Part shown: in pieces, positions 1 to 8,931 of the stretch
Layout: each line of letters starts with the position of its first letter
Position numbering within the stretch: position 1 is the first letter of the stretch
Source of the DNA: Pedobacter sp. BS3
Lineage (GTDB): Bacteria > Bacteroidota > Bacteroidia > Sphingobacteriales > Sphingobacteriaceae
Length of the DNA: 64,000 bases
Assembly (NCBI RefSeq): GCF_008274585.1
Contig: NZ_VTRT01000007.1
Span: forward strand, 62,001-126,000
Direction of reading: 5' to 3'
Notes under the pieces: generated by a model
Database searches by the model: none
Seen by the model: only the letters and a program-made list of their open reading frames with translations
Told to the model about the DNA's origin: nothing
Program-made: the position numbers and the translations under genes

Positions 1-246
1 AACATTAACCGTGTTGAATACGTAGGAATTAACCTGGATGTGTTGCAAAGCTTGTCAGAAAAATTTAACTTACAGGCCATTGATTTCGATATCTTAAAAT
101 CTCACGGATTGGTTTCGAAAAATGATTTGGTGAAGATACTGGGAAGAGGCGAACTTAAAAGCAAACTGGAAGTTAAAGCCCATGCATTTTCAGCTGCCGC
201 ACAAAAATCAATCGAAGCGGCCGGTGGTGCAATTGTTAAATTGTAA
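1..246 (+). CDS. rplO: 50S ribosomal protein L15, C-terminal part (partial)
   Basis: The reading frame is open from the first base and ends at a TAA just before secY; about 81 residues are visible. The C-terminal block LKSKLEVKAHAFSAAAQKSI followed by an AGG turn is the L15 signature that docks on 23S rRNA. The gene begins upstream of the window. It is the usual neighbour before secY in the spc operon, and the next start codon follows after 3 bases, so translation is probably coupled. Confidence 0.95.
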   Translation, partial: NINRVEYVGINLDVLQSLSEKFNLQAIDFDILKSHGLVSKNDLVKILGRGELKSKLEVKAHAFSAAAQKSIEAAGGAIVKL

Positions 247-249
247 TTA

Positions 250-1587
250 ATGAAGAAGCTGTTCACAACGTTATCCAATATTTGGAAAATCGAGGATTTA
301 AGAGTGCGTATTTTAAACACACTCTTATTTCTTTTAATTTACAGGATAGGCTCATTCGTAGTGCTGCCTGGTGTAGATGCTAATGTGTTACACAATCAGA
401 AAGCCAAAGAAGGCTTACTCGGGTTGTTGAATATGTTTGCGGGTGGATCATTCTCCCGTGCATCTATTTTTGCACTGGGAGTAATGCCTTACATTTCGGC
501 ATCTATCGTAGTGCAGCTATTGGGAATAGCCGTTCCACAGTTCCAGAAAATGCAGAAAGAAGGTGAGAGCGGCCAAAAGAAGCTCAACCAGATTACGCGT
601 TATCTGACTGTAATTATTACAGCTTTACAGGCAGTAGCCTACGTACGCTCTCAAATTACACCTGATGCTAAAATAATGGGCGAGCCATTGTTTACTATAT
701 CATCAACGTTGATCTTAACAGCGGGTACATTGTTTGTAATGTGGCTGGGTGAGAAGATCACTGATAAAGGTATTGGCAATGGTATCTCACTGATCATCAT
801 GGTTGGTATTATTGCTTCATTGCCCAGTGGTTTGATCCAGGAATTTGCTTCGCGTATGGAAGGCAACGGAGGATTGATCCCATTCCTGGTAGAATTGATC
901 GCCTTATTCTTTGTGGTAATATTTACCATTTTAATTGTACAGGGAACACGTAAGATACCGGTACAGTATGCCAAAAAAATTGTTGGTAACAAACAGTATG
1001 GTGGCGTACGTCAGTATATACCTTTAAAAGTAAATGCTGCCGGTGTAATGCCTATCATCTTTGCACAGGCCATCATGTTTATCCCGGCTACACTGGCGCA
1101 ATTTTTCCCGTCTATGCAGGGATCATTCTTAACCCAGCTCAGCAATTACACTTCGGTAGCGTATAATGTTACGTTTGCTATCATGATCATAGCGTTCACG
1201 TTCTTTTATACAGCTATTACGGTAAACCCGGTTCAGATGTCTGATGACATGAAAAAGAATGGTGGTTTCATTCCGGGTATTAAACCAGGTAAAACCACCG
1301 GCGATTTCATTGATGCTGTTATCTCAAAAATAACATTACCAGGATCTATATTTCTGGCTATTATCGCCATACTGCCTTCGTTTGCAAGCAAGTTAGGTGT
1401 AAACAGCCAATTCGCACATTTCTACGGCGGCACTTCATTGCTGATCCTGGTTGGTGTGGTGTTAGATACGCTTCAGCAGATAGAAAGCCATTTACTGATG
1501 CGCCATTACGACGGGTTAATGAAATCGGGCAGGGTGAAAGGTCGTAGTACGCCTATGGCTGCCAACACTGCCGGTCCGGGAATCTAA
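250..1587 (+). CDS. secY: Protein translocase subunit SecY
   Basis: 445 residues with ten hydrophobic segments. It forms the channel of the SecYEG translocon, which passes unfolded preproteins through, or inserts proteins into, the inner membrane. The segment FAGGSFSRASIFALGVMPYI (TM2 region), the plug region near GLLGLLNMF and the conserved cytosolic loop around KGIGNGISLIIM are diagnostic. It starts 3 bases after rplO and is followed by map, the standard spc-operon order. Length matches the family. Nothing unusual was seen. Confidence 0.98.
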   Translation: MKKLFTTLSNIWKIEDLRVRILNTLLFLLIYRIGSFVVLPGVDANVLHNQKAKEGLLGLLNMFAGGSFSRASIFALGVMPYISASIVVQLLGIAVPQFQKMQKEGESGQKKLNQITRYLTVIITALQAVAYVRSQITPDAKIMGEPLFTISSTLILTAGTLFVMWLGEKITDKGIGNGISLIIMVGIIASLPSGLIQEFASRMEGNGGLIPFLVELIALFFVVIFTILIVQGTRKIPVQYAKKIVGNKQYGGVRQYIPLKVNAAGVMPIIFAQAIMFIPATLAQFFPSMQGSFLTQLSNYTSVAYNVTFAIMIIAFTFFYTAITVNPVQMSDDMKKNGGFIPGIKPGKTTGDFIDAVISKITLPGSIFLAIIAILPSFASKLGVNSQFAHFYGGTSLLILVGVVLDTLQQIESHLLMRHYDGLMKSGRVKGRSTPMAANTAGPGI

Positions 1588-1594
1588 AGATATA

Positions 1595-2380
1595 ATGGGT
1601 AAAATTCTTTATAAGTCTGCCGAAGAGATAGAGCTTATAAGACAGAGTTCTTTGCTGGTATCTGAAACACTTGCTGAAATAGCTAAAGTTATTGACGCAG
1701 GTGTTAAAACGATAACACTAAACAATCTGGCCGAAACGTATATCCGTGATCACGGTGGTATTCCGGCATTTTTAAACTATAACGGATTTCCGTATTCACT
1801 GTGCATTTCGTTAAACGATCAGGTAGTACACGGCTTTCCGGGAGATTACGAACTGAAAGACGGCGATATTGTATCGGTGGATTGCGGCGTAATACTCAAC
1901 AAGTTTGTGGGTGATTCTGCTTATACATTTGCCATAGGCGAAGTAGCACCTGAAACACTGCGGCTGATGGAAGTAACCAAAGAGTGTTTAACGCTTGGTG
2001 TTAATAAAGCTGTTGTGGGGATGCGTTTGGGTGATATCGGATATGCCGTGCAGGAACATGCCGAGAAGAACGGGTACGGCGTAGTACGGGAGCTTGTGGG
2101 TCATGGCGTTGGATTTCAGCTACATGAACGCCCCGAGGTTCCCAATTACGGTAAACGCGGTTCCGGTACCAAGCTGGAAGAAGGCATGGTGCTGGCCATA
2201 GAACCGATGATCAACATGAAGCGGGCAGGGGTTAAGTTCTGGAAAGACGGCTGGACGGTGAGCACAGTAGACGGATTGCCATCGGCACATTATGAGCATA
2301 CGGTGGCCATCAGGAAAGGAGCTCCGGACATTTTGTCGACCTTTTCGTGCATTGAAGAAGTTTTAAAAACAAAAAAGTAG
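1595..2380 (+). CDS. map: Type I methionine aminopeptidase
   Basis: 261 residues. It removes the initiator Met from nascent proteins using two divalent metal ions. The metal ligands are visible: Asp in VSVDCGV and in GDSAYTF, His in GHGVGFQLHERPE, Glu in AIEPMIN and Glu in YEHTVAI. The catalytic His is in DQVVHGFPG. The gene lies 7 bases after secY, and the secY-map-infA order is standard. It has no N-terminal zinc-finger extension, so it is the short type I form. Confidence 0.97.
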   Translation: MGKILYKSAEEIELIRQSSLLVSETLAEIAKVIDAGVKTITLNNLAETYIRDHGGIPAFLNYNGFPYSLCISLNDQVVHGFPGDYELKDGDIVSVDCGVILNKFVGDSAYTFAIGEVAPETLRLMEVTKECLTLGVNKAVVGMRLGDIGYAVQEHAEKNGYGVVRELVGHGVGFQLHERPEVPNYGKRGSGTKLEEGMVLAIEPMINMKRAGVKFWKDGWTVSTVDGLPSAHYEHTVAIRKGAPDILSTFSCIEEVLKTKK

Positions 2381-2399
2381 AAATTAAAATATTTTTATT

Positions 2400-2407
2400 T
2401 AATTTTG
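2400..2407 (+). promoter_or_regulatory. Bacteroidota-type -7 box (TAATTTTG) before infA
   Basis: The sequence TAATTTTG matches the Bacteroidota sigma-ABfr -7 consensus TAnnTTTG. It lies 46 bases before the infA start, in the only sizeable gap of this part of the operon. A clear -33 TTTG is not seen at the usual distance. It may be an internal promoter driving infA-rplQ. Confidence 0.4.
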
Positions 2408-2453
2408 CATCCCCGTTCATGGCGGGTTAATTAAGTAAAAATCAGTAAAATAT

Positions 2454-2672
2454 ATGGCTAAACAAGCCTCTATTGAACAAGACGGAGTCATTAAAGAAGC
2501 ATTATCTAATGCGATGTTTCGTGTAGAGCTGGAAAACGGGCACGAAATTATTGCACATATTTCGGGCAAAATGCGCATGCACTACATCAAAATTCTGCCT
2601 GGCGATAAAGTAAAATTAGAAATGTCTCCTTATGATTTAACTAAAGGTAGGATAACGTATAGATATAAATAA
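2454..2672 (+). CDS. infA: Translation initiation factor IF-1
   Basis: 72 residues, the exact family length. It is a single S1/OB-fold protein that binds the ribosomal A site during initiation. Recognisable blocks are [20 protein letters not shown], the [11 protein letters not shown] turn and the C-terminal [13 protein letters not shown]. Bacteroidota IF-1 starts MAKQ as here. It overlaps no neighbour; rpmJ starts one base after its stop. Confidence 0.97.
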   Translation: MAKQASIEQDGVIKEALSNAMFRVELENGHEIIAHISGKMRMHYIKILPGDKVKLEMSPYDLTKGRITYRYK

Positions 2673-2673
2673 G

Positions 2674-2790
2674 ATGAAAGTTAGAGCATCCATCAAAAAA
2701 CGTAGCGCTGATTGCAAAATTATTCGCCGCAAAGGGAAGTTGTATGTAATCAACAAGAAAAACCCTAAATACAAGCAACGTCAGGGATAA
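2674..2790 (+). CDS. rpmJ: 50S ribosomal protein L36
   Basis: 38 residues, the usual length for L36. It starts [20 protein letters not shown] and ends KYKQRQG. The zinc-ribbon Cys/His set of C+ type L36 is incomplete: only the Cys of SADCK is present, so this looks like a zinc-independent (C-) form. It begins one base after the infA stop codon, which supports the start and translational coupling. Confidence 0.95.
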   Translation: MKVRASIKKRSADCKIIRRKGKLYVINKKNPKYKQRQG

Positions 2791-2804
2791 CATCATTTTT
2801 GATT

Positions 2805-2837
2805 TCAGATCTACGAATTATAATTCCTAAGATCTGA
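2805..2837 (+). other. 33-bp near-palindrome between rpmJ and rpsM
   Basis: TCAGATCT at 2805-2812 and AGATCTGA at 2830-2837 are perfect inverted arms. The AT-rich centre GAATTATAATTC continues the palindrome. The transcript would fold into a long hairpin in the rpmJ-rpsM gap. No T-run follows, so it is more likely an mRNA processing or stability element than a terminator. Confidence 0.45.
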
Positions 2838-2867
2838 GATCGTGAATATAAATCGCTAAAAAAGAAT

Positions 2868-3245
2868 ATGGCAAGGATATCAGGTATTGATTTACCAAGA
2901 AACAAAAGAGGAGAAATCGGGCTTACCTACATTTATGGTATCGGCAGATCTACGGCTCAAAGCATTTTAGATCAGGCTGGTATTAGCTATGATGTAAAGG
3001 TACAAGACTGGACCGATGAGCAATTAGCATCAATCCGTAGTATTATTAACGACCAGATCAAGGTAGAAGGAGCTTTGCGTTCTGAAGTTCAGTTAAATAT
3101 TAAACGTTTGATGGATATCGGATGTTACCGCGGCTTGCGTCATCGTAAAGGATTACCTGTACGTGGTCAGCGCACCAAAAATAATACCCGTACCCGGAAA
3201 GGTAAACGTAAGACAGTTGCTAACAAGAAAAAAGCTACTAAATAG
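2868..3245 (+). CDS. rpsM: 30S ribosomal protein S13
   Basis: 125 residues. It is a small-subunit head protein contacting the P-site tRNA and bridging to the large subunit. [27 protein letters not shown] at the N terminus and the basic tail with [20 protein letters not shown] are diagnostic. It begins the alpha part of the operon (rpsM-rpsK-rpsD-rpoA-rplQ). Confidence 0.97.
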   Translation: MARISGIDLPRNKRGEIGLTYIYGIGRSTAQSILDQAGISYDVKVQDWTDEQLASIRSIINDQIKVEGALRSEVQLNIKRLMDIGCYRGLRHRKGLPVRGQRTKNNTRTRKGKRKTVANKKKATK

Positions 3246-3287
3246 TAAATAAGGTATATTCAATACCAAAATCTGGATATAAGAAAA

Positions 3288-3677
3288 ATGGCTAAAACTA
3301 AAAAAGTAACTAAAAAACGTATCGTTGTTATTGAACCTGTTGGTCAGGCACACATTAATGCTACGTTTAATAATATCATTGTTACCCTTACCAATTCTCA
3401 GGGACAGACCATCTCCTGGTCATCTGCCGGTAAAATGGGTTTTAAGGGCTCTAAAAAGAATACTCCTTATGCCGCAAGCCAGGCTGCTTCTGATTGCGGT
3501 AAAGTGGCCTACGATTTAGGCTTACGTAAGGTTGAAGTATTTGTAAAAGGCCCTGGTGCCGGACGTGAGTCGGCTATCCGTACCTTACAAACTGCAGGAA
3601 TCGAGGTAACAACAATTAAAGATATCACACCATTGCCACATAATGGTTGTCGTCCGGCAAAACGGAGAAGAGTTTAA
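3288..3677 (+). CDS. rpsK: 30S ribosomal protein S11
   Basis: 129 residues. S11 lies in the platform of the 30S subunit near the E-site mRNA. Diagnostic blocks are [55 protein letters not shown] and the C-terminal [12 protein letters not shown]. Length and order match the family. The basic N terminus [11 protein letters not shown] is typical of Bacteroidota. Confidence 0.97.
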   Translation: MAKTKKVTKKRIVVIEPVGQAHINATFNNIIVTLTNSQGQTISWSSAGKMGFKGSKKNTPYAASQAASDCGKVAYDLGLRKVEVFVKGPGAGRESAIRTLQTAGIEVTTIKDITPLPHNGCRPAKRRRV

Positions 3678-3744
3678 TTAATTAAATTTTTAAAGATAAG
3701 ATTCTATAGCTGCGGGCTATCAGATACTTTAAAAGCACACAAAA

Positions 3745-4353
3745 ATGGCAAGATATACTGGTCCAAAATCCAAAATTGCACGTAAATTCAGAGAGCCTAT
3801 CTTTGGCCCTGATAAGGCGTTAGAAAGAAAAAATTATCCTCCGGGCATGCACGGTACCGGCAAACGCAGAGGTAAACAATCTGAGTATGCTATACAGTTG
3901 CAGGAGAAGCAAAAAGTTAAATACACCTATGGTGTATTAGAGCGTCAGTTCCAAAACCTGTTCCACCGGGCTTCATCTAAAGAAGGTATTACCGGAGAGA
4001 ACTTATTGAAACTGTTGGAAGCTCGTTTAGACAATGCCGTATACCGTTTAGGAATTGCTCCTACCCGTTCTGCAGCACGTCAGTTAGTAAGCCACAAACA
4101 CATTACCGTTAACGGCGAAGTCGTTAATATTCCATCATATTCATTACGTGCCGGGGATGTGATCGCAGTGCGTGAGCGTTCAAAAACTCTTGAAGCTGTA
4201 ACAAATTCAGTAGCAGGGAGAAAAGTGAACAAGCACAGTTGGTTAGAATGGGATGCCGCTAACTTAACCGGCAAATTCCTGAATTATCCTAACCGTGATG
4301 AGATTCCTGAAAACATTAAGGAGAACCTCATCGTCGAGTTATACTCTAAATAA
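3745..4353 (+). CDS. rpsD: 30S ribosomal protein S4
   Basis: 202 residues. It is a primary 16S rRNA binder and, in many bacteria, the translational repressor of the alpha operon. An N-terminal domain starts [20 protein letters not shown]. The S4 RNA-binding fold is seen in [32 protein letters not shown]. The Cys residues of zinc-type S4 are absent, so this is the zinc-free form. Confidence 0.97.
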   Translation: MARYTGPKSKIARKFREPIFGPDKALERKNYPPGMHGTGKRRGKQSEYAIQLQEKQKVKYTYGVLERQFQNLFHRASSKEGITGENLLKLLEARLDNAVYRLGIAPTRSAARQLVSHKHITVNGEVVNIPSYSLRAGDVIAVRERSKTLEAVTNSVAGRKVNKHSWLEWDAANLTGKFLNYPNRDEIPENIKENLIVELYSK

Positions 4354-4363
4354 TAAAGACAAT

Positions 4364-4393
4364 AGCTGTTTGCCTCGGGGCAGACAGCTTTTA
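4364..4393 (+). other. Hairpin with T-run between rpsD and rpoA
   Basis: AGCTGTTTGCC pairs with GGCAGACAGCT around a TCGG loop, then TTTTA follows. The stem lies in the 66-base rpsD-rpoA gap. It resembles a weak intrinsic terminator or attenuator inside the operon, which could lower rpoA/rplQ expression relative to the ribosomal genes upstream. Confidence 0.5.
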
Positions 4394-4419
4394 CCTTTTA
4401 AACATTTAATAGAAAATAA

Positions 4420-5412
4420 ATGGCAATTTTAGCATTTCAGAAGCCTGATAAAGTTATCATGCAAAAATCTACGGATTTTGATGGTACATTTGAATTCCGT
4501 CCTTTGGAGCCAGGTTTTGGTGTTACCATCGGTAACGCTTTGCGCCGTATCTTACTGTCTTCGTTAGAAGGCTACGCAATAACTTCGGTTCGTATATCGG
4601 GTGTTTCTCATGAATTTTCAACCATCACTGGTGTTGTTGAAGACGTAACAGAGATTATCCTGAATTTAAAACAGGTTCGCTTTAAGAAAACCGGTGAGTC
4701 GGGAGATTCTGAAAAAATATTCGTTATCATTAACGGGCAAGAGCAGTTTAATGCCGGCGACATTACCAAATTCTCAAATAACTTTACCGTATTGAATCCG
4801 GATCTGGTGATCTGCAATATGGAACCTTCTGTAACCCTTGAAATCGAATTAACCGTAAATAAGGGTCGCGGATATATTCAGGCAGAAGAAAATAAATCTG
4901 CCGATAGCGTGGTTGGCGTTATCGCGATAGATTCTATTTACACGCCCATAAAGAACGTTAAGTATACTATCGAGAACTACCGGGTTGAGCAGAAAACCGA
5001 CTACGAAAAGTTGGTGCTTGATATTTCAACCGATGGTTCTATCCATCCGGAAGACGCGTTAAAAGAAGCTGCCAAGATACTGATCCATCACTTCATGCTG
5101 TTCTCTGATGAGAATATCATGTTAGAGGCACAGGCAAAAGAAGAAACCAAGGAAGTTGACGAGGAAATTCTGCACATGCGCAAAATCCTGAAAACAGAGC
5201 TGGTTGACCTTGACCTGTCTGTACGTGCATTAAACTGCTTAAAAGCAGCTGATATCCGTACGTTGGCCGAACTGGTTTCTTATGATGTGGCCGATATGCT
5301 GAAATTCAGAAACTTTGGTAAAAAATCGCTGACAGAAATCCAGGATCTGGTAAAATCTAAAGGTTTATCGTTTGGTATGAACCTTTCTAAATACAAATTA
5401 GACGAAGAGTAA
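4420..5412 (+). CDS. rpoA: RNA polymerase subunit alpha
   Basis: 330 residues. It dimerises through its N-terminal domain to nucleate core RNA polymerase assembly and contacts UP elements and activators through its C-terminal domain. [20 protein letters not shown] is the alpha-NTD core. The helix-hairpin-helix alpha-CTD is visible near residues 260-310 in [20 protein letters not shown] and [20 protein letters not shown]. Full length and standard position before rplQ. Confidence 0.98.
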   Translation: MAILAFQKPDKVIMQKSTDFDGTFEFRPLEPGFGVTIGNALRRILLSSLEGYAITSVRISGVSHEFSTITGVVEDVTEIILNLKQVRFKKTGESGDSEKIFVIINGQEQFNAGDITKFSNNFTVLNPDLVICNMEPSVTLEIELTVNKGRGYIQAEENKSADSVVGVIAIDSIYTPIKNVKYTIENYRVEQKTDYEKLVLDISTDGSIHPEDALKEAAKILIHHFMLFSDENIMLEAQAKEETKEVDEEILHMRKILKTELVDLDLSVRALNCLKAADIRTLAELVSYDVADMLKFRNFGKKSLTEIQDLVKSKGLSFGMNLSKYKLDEE

Positions 5413-5507
5413 GCTCAGCGTCGCAGAGAAAAGTAAATTAATTTTTCACAGTGTATAAATCCCTCAGATTAAGTTCAAAGAGACGGTATACACTTAACTA
5501 AACAACA

Positions 5508-6113
5508 ATGAGACACGGTAAAAAAGTAAACCACTTAGGCAGAACCGACAGTCATCGTAAGGCGATGCTGGCAAACATGGCATCATCACTTATTAAACAT
5601 AAACGCATTACCACTACTTTAGCAAAAGCTAAAGCGTTGCGTACGTATGTAGAGCCTTTAATTACAAAATCAAAGAACGATACCACTCACTCACGCCGTA
5701 CCGTTTTCAGCTATGTAAAAGATAAAGAAACGGTATCTATCCTGTTCCGTGAAGTGGCTGAGAAAGTAGCTACACGCCCGGGCGGTTATACCCGTATCCT
5801 GAAGTTACAAAACCGTTTGGGCGATAACGCTGAAATGGCGCTAATTGAGCTGGTTGATTTCAATGAAACTTATGCTGGTGGAAGTGCTAAACCAGAGAAA
5901 AAATCAACCCGTCGTCGTGGTTCGGGAAAATCTAAGAAAGCTGACGCTCCGGAAACGGTAGTTCCTGCTGCCGAAGCAGAAGAAGTTACCGAGGCGGTAG
6001 AAACAGCTGAAGCCGTAGAGGCAGCTCCTGAAGCTGATGCAACTACCGAAGCTGAAGACAATCAGCCCGTTGCTGACGATGTAAACGAAGAGAACGCAGA
6101 GAAAGGCGAATAA
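5508..6113 (+). CDS. rplQ: 50S ribosomal protein L17 with acidic C-terminal tail
   Basis: 201 residues. The first ~120 are canonical L17 ([20 protein letters not shown], then [16 protein letters not shown]). After a short basic stretch ([12 protein letters not shown]) the last ~70 residues are almost only Ala, Glu, Val, Thr and Asp. Such acidic tails occur in many Bacteroidota L17 proteins; their role is unknown to me. It is the last gene of the operon, followed by an intrinsic terminator. Confidence 0.96.
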   Translation: MRHGKKVNHLGRTDSHRKAMLANMASSLIKHKRITTTLAKAKALRTYVEPLITKSKNDTTHSRRTVFSYVKDKETVSILFREVAEKVATRPGGYTRILKLQNRLGDNAEMALIELVDFNETYAGGSAKPEKKSTRRRGSGKSKKADAPETVVPAAEAEEVTEAVETAEAVEAAPEADATTEAEDNQPVADDVNEENAEKGE

Positions 6114-6132
6114 CGTTTTAATAAACATAGAT

Positions 6133-6166
6133 AAAAATCCCGGTCTGAATAAGGCCGGGATTTTTT
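6133..6166 (+). terminator. Rho-independent terminator of the alpha operon
   Basis: AAAAATCCCGG at 6133-6143 is complementary to CCGGGATTTTT at 6155-6165, with T-run TTTTTT. It lies 19 bases after the rplQ stop codon. On the opposite strand it could also end the WYL gene message. Confidence 0.9.
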
Positions 6167-6196
6167 GGTTTCAGGTGAATAGAATAGCTGTAACCG

Positions 6197-7114
6197 TCAA
6201 TATTGCTGGTATGCTTTTTCATGCGCTTCTTTGAGCTGGATAGCAAGTAATTGAGGTTCTATTACTTTTACGTTGTTCCCGAATGAAAGCAGTTCCATTA
6301 AAAAGTCATGTGTCAGGCACAGTGTTAGCTTCACTTTCAATTCGTTGTCATTGTCGGACAAAACCTGCTGAGTGTGATGCAACGGCAATGTTTTAATGTA
6401 TTTACCTTGAAGCGGGTTGAACGAAAGAATAATATTGTGCGGTGAACTGTCATTTGGACTAATGATTCCGAAGCAATAACGGTAATGCTGTTCTATATTG
6501 AAATTATCGGGATAGCGATAGGTTTGTTTGGTAATTTCAAAATTGGCTAAACGGTCAAGTGCGAAACTTTTAATGTGATTATCCTTACCGTCCTTTGCTA
6601 TTAAATACCAGCGGTTTTTAAATTCTTTTAAGGCATACGGCTCAACAAATCGTTGGCTGGTTACATCTTCCCAAAACTTCTGGTACTCAAATTGTATCTT
6701 TAACCTGCTTTTTATGGCGTGAAGCAGCCCATACAGATTCTCTGTTCCCTGCGGTCTGCGTTGTTCCAGGTGTATAAAGGATGACAGGTCCTGTGCGAGA
6801 TTTAGGGAGTTAAACATATCAAAAGCTTCTATCATGCGCTGAAAGTTCATGTTTTCCGTCTCGCTTTGACTAATTGAATAACCTTTATGCGATTTTGAAT
6901 ATTCAATATCAATACCCCAAATAGTTCTGATCTCTTTTATATCCCGCTGTAACGTCCGCTTAGAAAAGCCAATAGTCAGCATATCATCCTGCATTTGCAG
7001 GTAATCAACCTGGTTATCAATATAACGCTGCAATTCCTCATAGGTTGAATAAGGCTTTGCTTTCAGCTTTTTAAGGATAAGCAGGTAACGGGATATATAG
7101 CCTCTTTTTGACAT
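6197..7114 (-). CDS. WYL-domain transcriptional regulator
   Basis: 305 residues from the ATG at 7114. A TTG 15 codons upstream is also open, but it lies before the probable -7 box and is rejected. The N-terminal ~80 residues form a winged-helix region (SKRTLQRDIKEIRTIWGIDI). Residues ~130-220 form the WYL ligand-binding fold, here seen as FEYQKF, YALKEFKNRWYLIAKD and IKSFALDRLANFEIT. A C-terminal WCX-like extension follows. WYL regulators often control defence, repair or stress genes, sensing nucleic acid or nucleotide ligands. It is divergent from the DUF4143 ATPase, whose promoter carries a strong palindrome it might bind (inference). Confidence 0.85.
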   Translation of the reverse strand: MSKRGYISRYLLILKKLKAKPYSTYEELQRYIDNQVDYLQMQDDMLTIGFSKRTLQRDIKEIRTIWGIDIEYSKSHKGYSISQSETENMNFQRMIEAFDMFNSLNLAQDLSSFIHLEQRRPQGTENLYGLLHAIKSRLKIQFEYQKFWEDVTSQRFVEPYALKEFKNRWYLIAKDGKDNHIKSFALDRLANFEITKQTYRYPDNFNIEQHYRYCFGIISPNDSSPHNIILSFNPLQGKYIKTLPLHHTQQVLSDNDNELKVKLTLCLTHDFLMELLSFGNNVKVIEPQLLAIQLKEAHEKAYQQY

Positions 7115-7134
7115 AATGTTTGAATCTTTTTTGT

Positions 7135-7142
7135 CAAATATA
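7135..7142 (-). promoter_or_regulatory. -7 box TATATTTG of the WYL gene
   Basis: On the minus strand, TATATTTG matches TAnnTTTG and lies 20 bases before the ATG at 7114. This supports that ATG over the TTG upstream. Confidence 0.5.
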
Positions 7143-7248
7143 AAATCTGGTGGCGACAAGATGTGTCGCTATAAGTTTTATTTTAATTGAAGGTAATGTT
7201 GTGTTTTTTGGGTTATATCCTAAAAAACTTTTTAAATTGAATAGATGT

Positions 7249-7308
7249 TTATGGTTATATCCATAAAAATTATTATAAAAAATAGTATCTTTGAGGATAT
7301 AACCATAA
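7249..7308 (+). promoter_or_regulatory. Promoter with 14-bp inverted operator before the DUF4143 ATPase
   Basis: TTATGGTTATATCC at 7249-7262 and GGATATAACCATAA at 7295-7308 are perfect inverted copies. A third half-copy, GGTTATATCC, lies at 7211-7220. A -7 box TATCTTTG (7286-7293) sits just before the right arm, so the arm covers the start of transcription, and the ATG follows at 7312. A dimeric repressor bound here would block initiation. The mRNA leader must be very short. Confidence 0.65.
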
Positions 7309-7311
7309 AAA

Positions 7312-8526
7312 ATGATTTTACGAGAAGTATATTTAGAGGCTGTAAGACCTTTTACAGATAAGCCGCAGATCAAAATTCTGACAGGAATTAGGCGTTCGGG
7401 CAAATCTACCGTATTGCAACTGCTGAAAGGAGAGCTTCTGGCGAAGAAAATAAAGCAAGGGCAAATAATTACTATCAATTTAGAGAGTCTGGAGTACGCT
7501 GATATATTGAATGCTTCTGCTTTGTATCAATATGTAAAAAGCAAAATCAAAACAAAGGATAAATATTATTTGCTTCTGGACGAGATACAGGAGGTAGAAA
7601 GCTGGGAAAAAGCAATCAATTCTTTTTTGGTAGATTTTGATGTCGATATTTATTTAACAGGCTCAAATTCGCATTTATTATCTTCTGAGCTGGCTACCTA
7701 CCTTGCGGGAAGATACGTAGAAATTCCGGTCTTTACCTTATCCTATAAAGAATTACTGGACTTTAGAAATTTTTATTTTTCGGCAGAACAGAACAACAAA
7801 AACCTCTTTCTGGAATATTTGCGAAAAGGCGGTTTTCCGGTTATTCATACGGCAGATTATACGGAGGAATCGGCTTATAAGGTGGTGTATGATATTTATT
7901 CATCTGTGATTTTAAGAGATACGGTGCAACGGTATAAAATCAGGGATATAGAATTGCTGGAACGGGTTATAAAATATGCCTTTGATAATGTAGGCAATAC
8001 TTTTTCCGGAAAAAATGTGGCCGATTATTTTAAAAGTCAGCACAGAAAAATTGACATTAACACCGTTTATAATTATCTGAATGCCTTGGAAGGTGCATTT
8101 ATATTGTACCGTGTGCCCCGGTACGATTTAAAGGGGAAAGAAATCCTGAAAACGCAGGAAAAATTCTATGCAAGCGACATTTCTATTATTTATGCCACTA
8201 TGGGAAACCGGGATAGAATGATAGCGGGAATATTGGAGAATATTGTTTTTCTGGAATTGAAAAGGAGGGCTTATAGCGTGTATGTAGGAAAACTGGACAA
8301 TGCGGAAATTGATTTTATTGCAGAAAAGCGGGGACAAAAAATATATGTGCAGGTTGCATACAAATTAGAAAGTGAGGTCGCTGTAAATCGTGAGTTTGGC
8401 AATCTTTTATCTATTCATGACCAATACCCCAAATATGTGGTAACCATGGATGAATTTTGGAAAGATGCTATAGAGGGTGTCCGACATTTTTACATTTCAG
8501 ATTTTCTGTTGGCGGATAGTTGGTAA
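7312..8526 (+). CDS. AAA_14/DUF4143 family ATPase
   Basis: 404 residues. An N-terminal AAA domain has Walker A GIRRSGKSTVLQLL near residues 25-38 and Walker B YYLLLDEIQEVESWE near 86-100, with sensor TGSNSHLLSSELATYLAGR. The C-terminal DUF4143 domain contains a PD-(D/E)XK-like patch (DNAEIDFIAEKRGQKIYVQVAY). The family is common in Bacteroidota; its exact role is unknown, with links to antitoxin-like or DNA-associated functions. It stands alone on its strand, with its own palindromic operator. Confidence 0.85.
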   Translation: MILREVYLEAVRPFTDKPQIKILTGIRRSGKSTVLQLLKGELLAKKIKQGQIITINLESLEYADILNASALYQYVKSKIKTKDKYYLLLDEIQEVESWEKAINSFLVDFDVDIYLTGSNSHLLSSELATYLAGRYVEIPVFTLSYKELLDFRNFYFSAEQNNKNLFLEYLRKGGFPVIHTADYTEESAYKVVYDIYSSVILRDTVQRYKIRDIELLERVIKYAFDNVGNTFSGKNVADYFKSQHRKIDINTVYNYLNALEGAFILYRVPRYDLKGKEILKTQEKFYASDISIIYATMGNRDRMIAGILENIVFLELKRRAYSVYVGKLDNAEIDFIAEKRGQKIYVQVAYKLESEVAVNREFGNLLSIHDQYPKYVVTMDEFWKDAIEGVRHFYISDFLLADSW

Positions 8527-8560
8527 TGAATAAGGCTCTCCTTCTTTGTCAGCTGTAAAC

Positions 8561-8902
8561 TTATTTCAAAGCTATATTAGCTTCCTGGTTCCTCTGTTGA
8601 CTGCGCCGGAAGTTGTATAATAACTTTTCGATATTTTCCCTGCCTACAGGATTCTGGCTGTGTACCTCAAATTTTGGTAGGGGAAGGTTCGTGTTCAGGC
8701 AATACTCAACTAGCCATTTGGCACAATCATAACCTGATTTTTCTTCACCTAAATCATGATCGAATGATATAAATTGTGGTAAACCGTTTTCTGAAATGAA
8801 TTTAACAAAAGCCTTATACGACCTAAGCTCAATAAAACCTTGAGGAATGGGCCGAAGGTCATCTAAATAAAGCCGGGTATTATTTAATGTCTGACTTTTC
8901 AA
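8561..8902 (-). CDS. cREC-type receiver-like protein
   Basis: 113 residues. It resembles the cyclic-phosphate processing receiver-like family (cREC_REC): LYLDDLRPIP near the N terminus, FISFDHDLG in the middle, YDCAKWLVEYC, and a C-terminal VHSQNPVGRENI. The family is predicted, not proven, to act on nucleic acid ends or cyclic phosphates in RNA repair. The start is a TTG at 8902; no in-frame ATG precedes the LDDLR motif. It lies 29 bases after the UDG-like gene, so it is probably the last gene of the leftward operon that starts at 11381. Confidence 0.7.
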   Translation of the reverse strand: MKSQTLNNTRLYLDDLRPIPQGFIELRSYKAFVKFISENGLPQFISFDHDLGEEKSGYDCAKWLVEYCLNTNLPLPKFEVHSQNPVGRENIEKLLYNFRRSQQRNQEANIALK

Positions 8903-8931
8903 ATGGAGTGATAAAAAGCAAAGTTTGCTAA

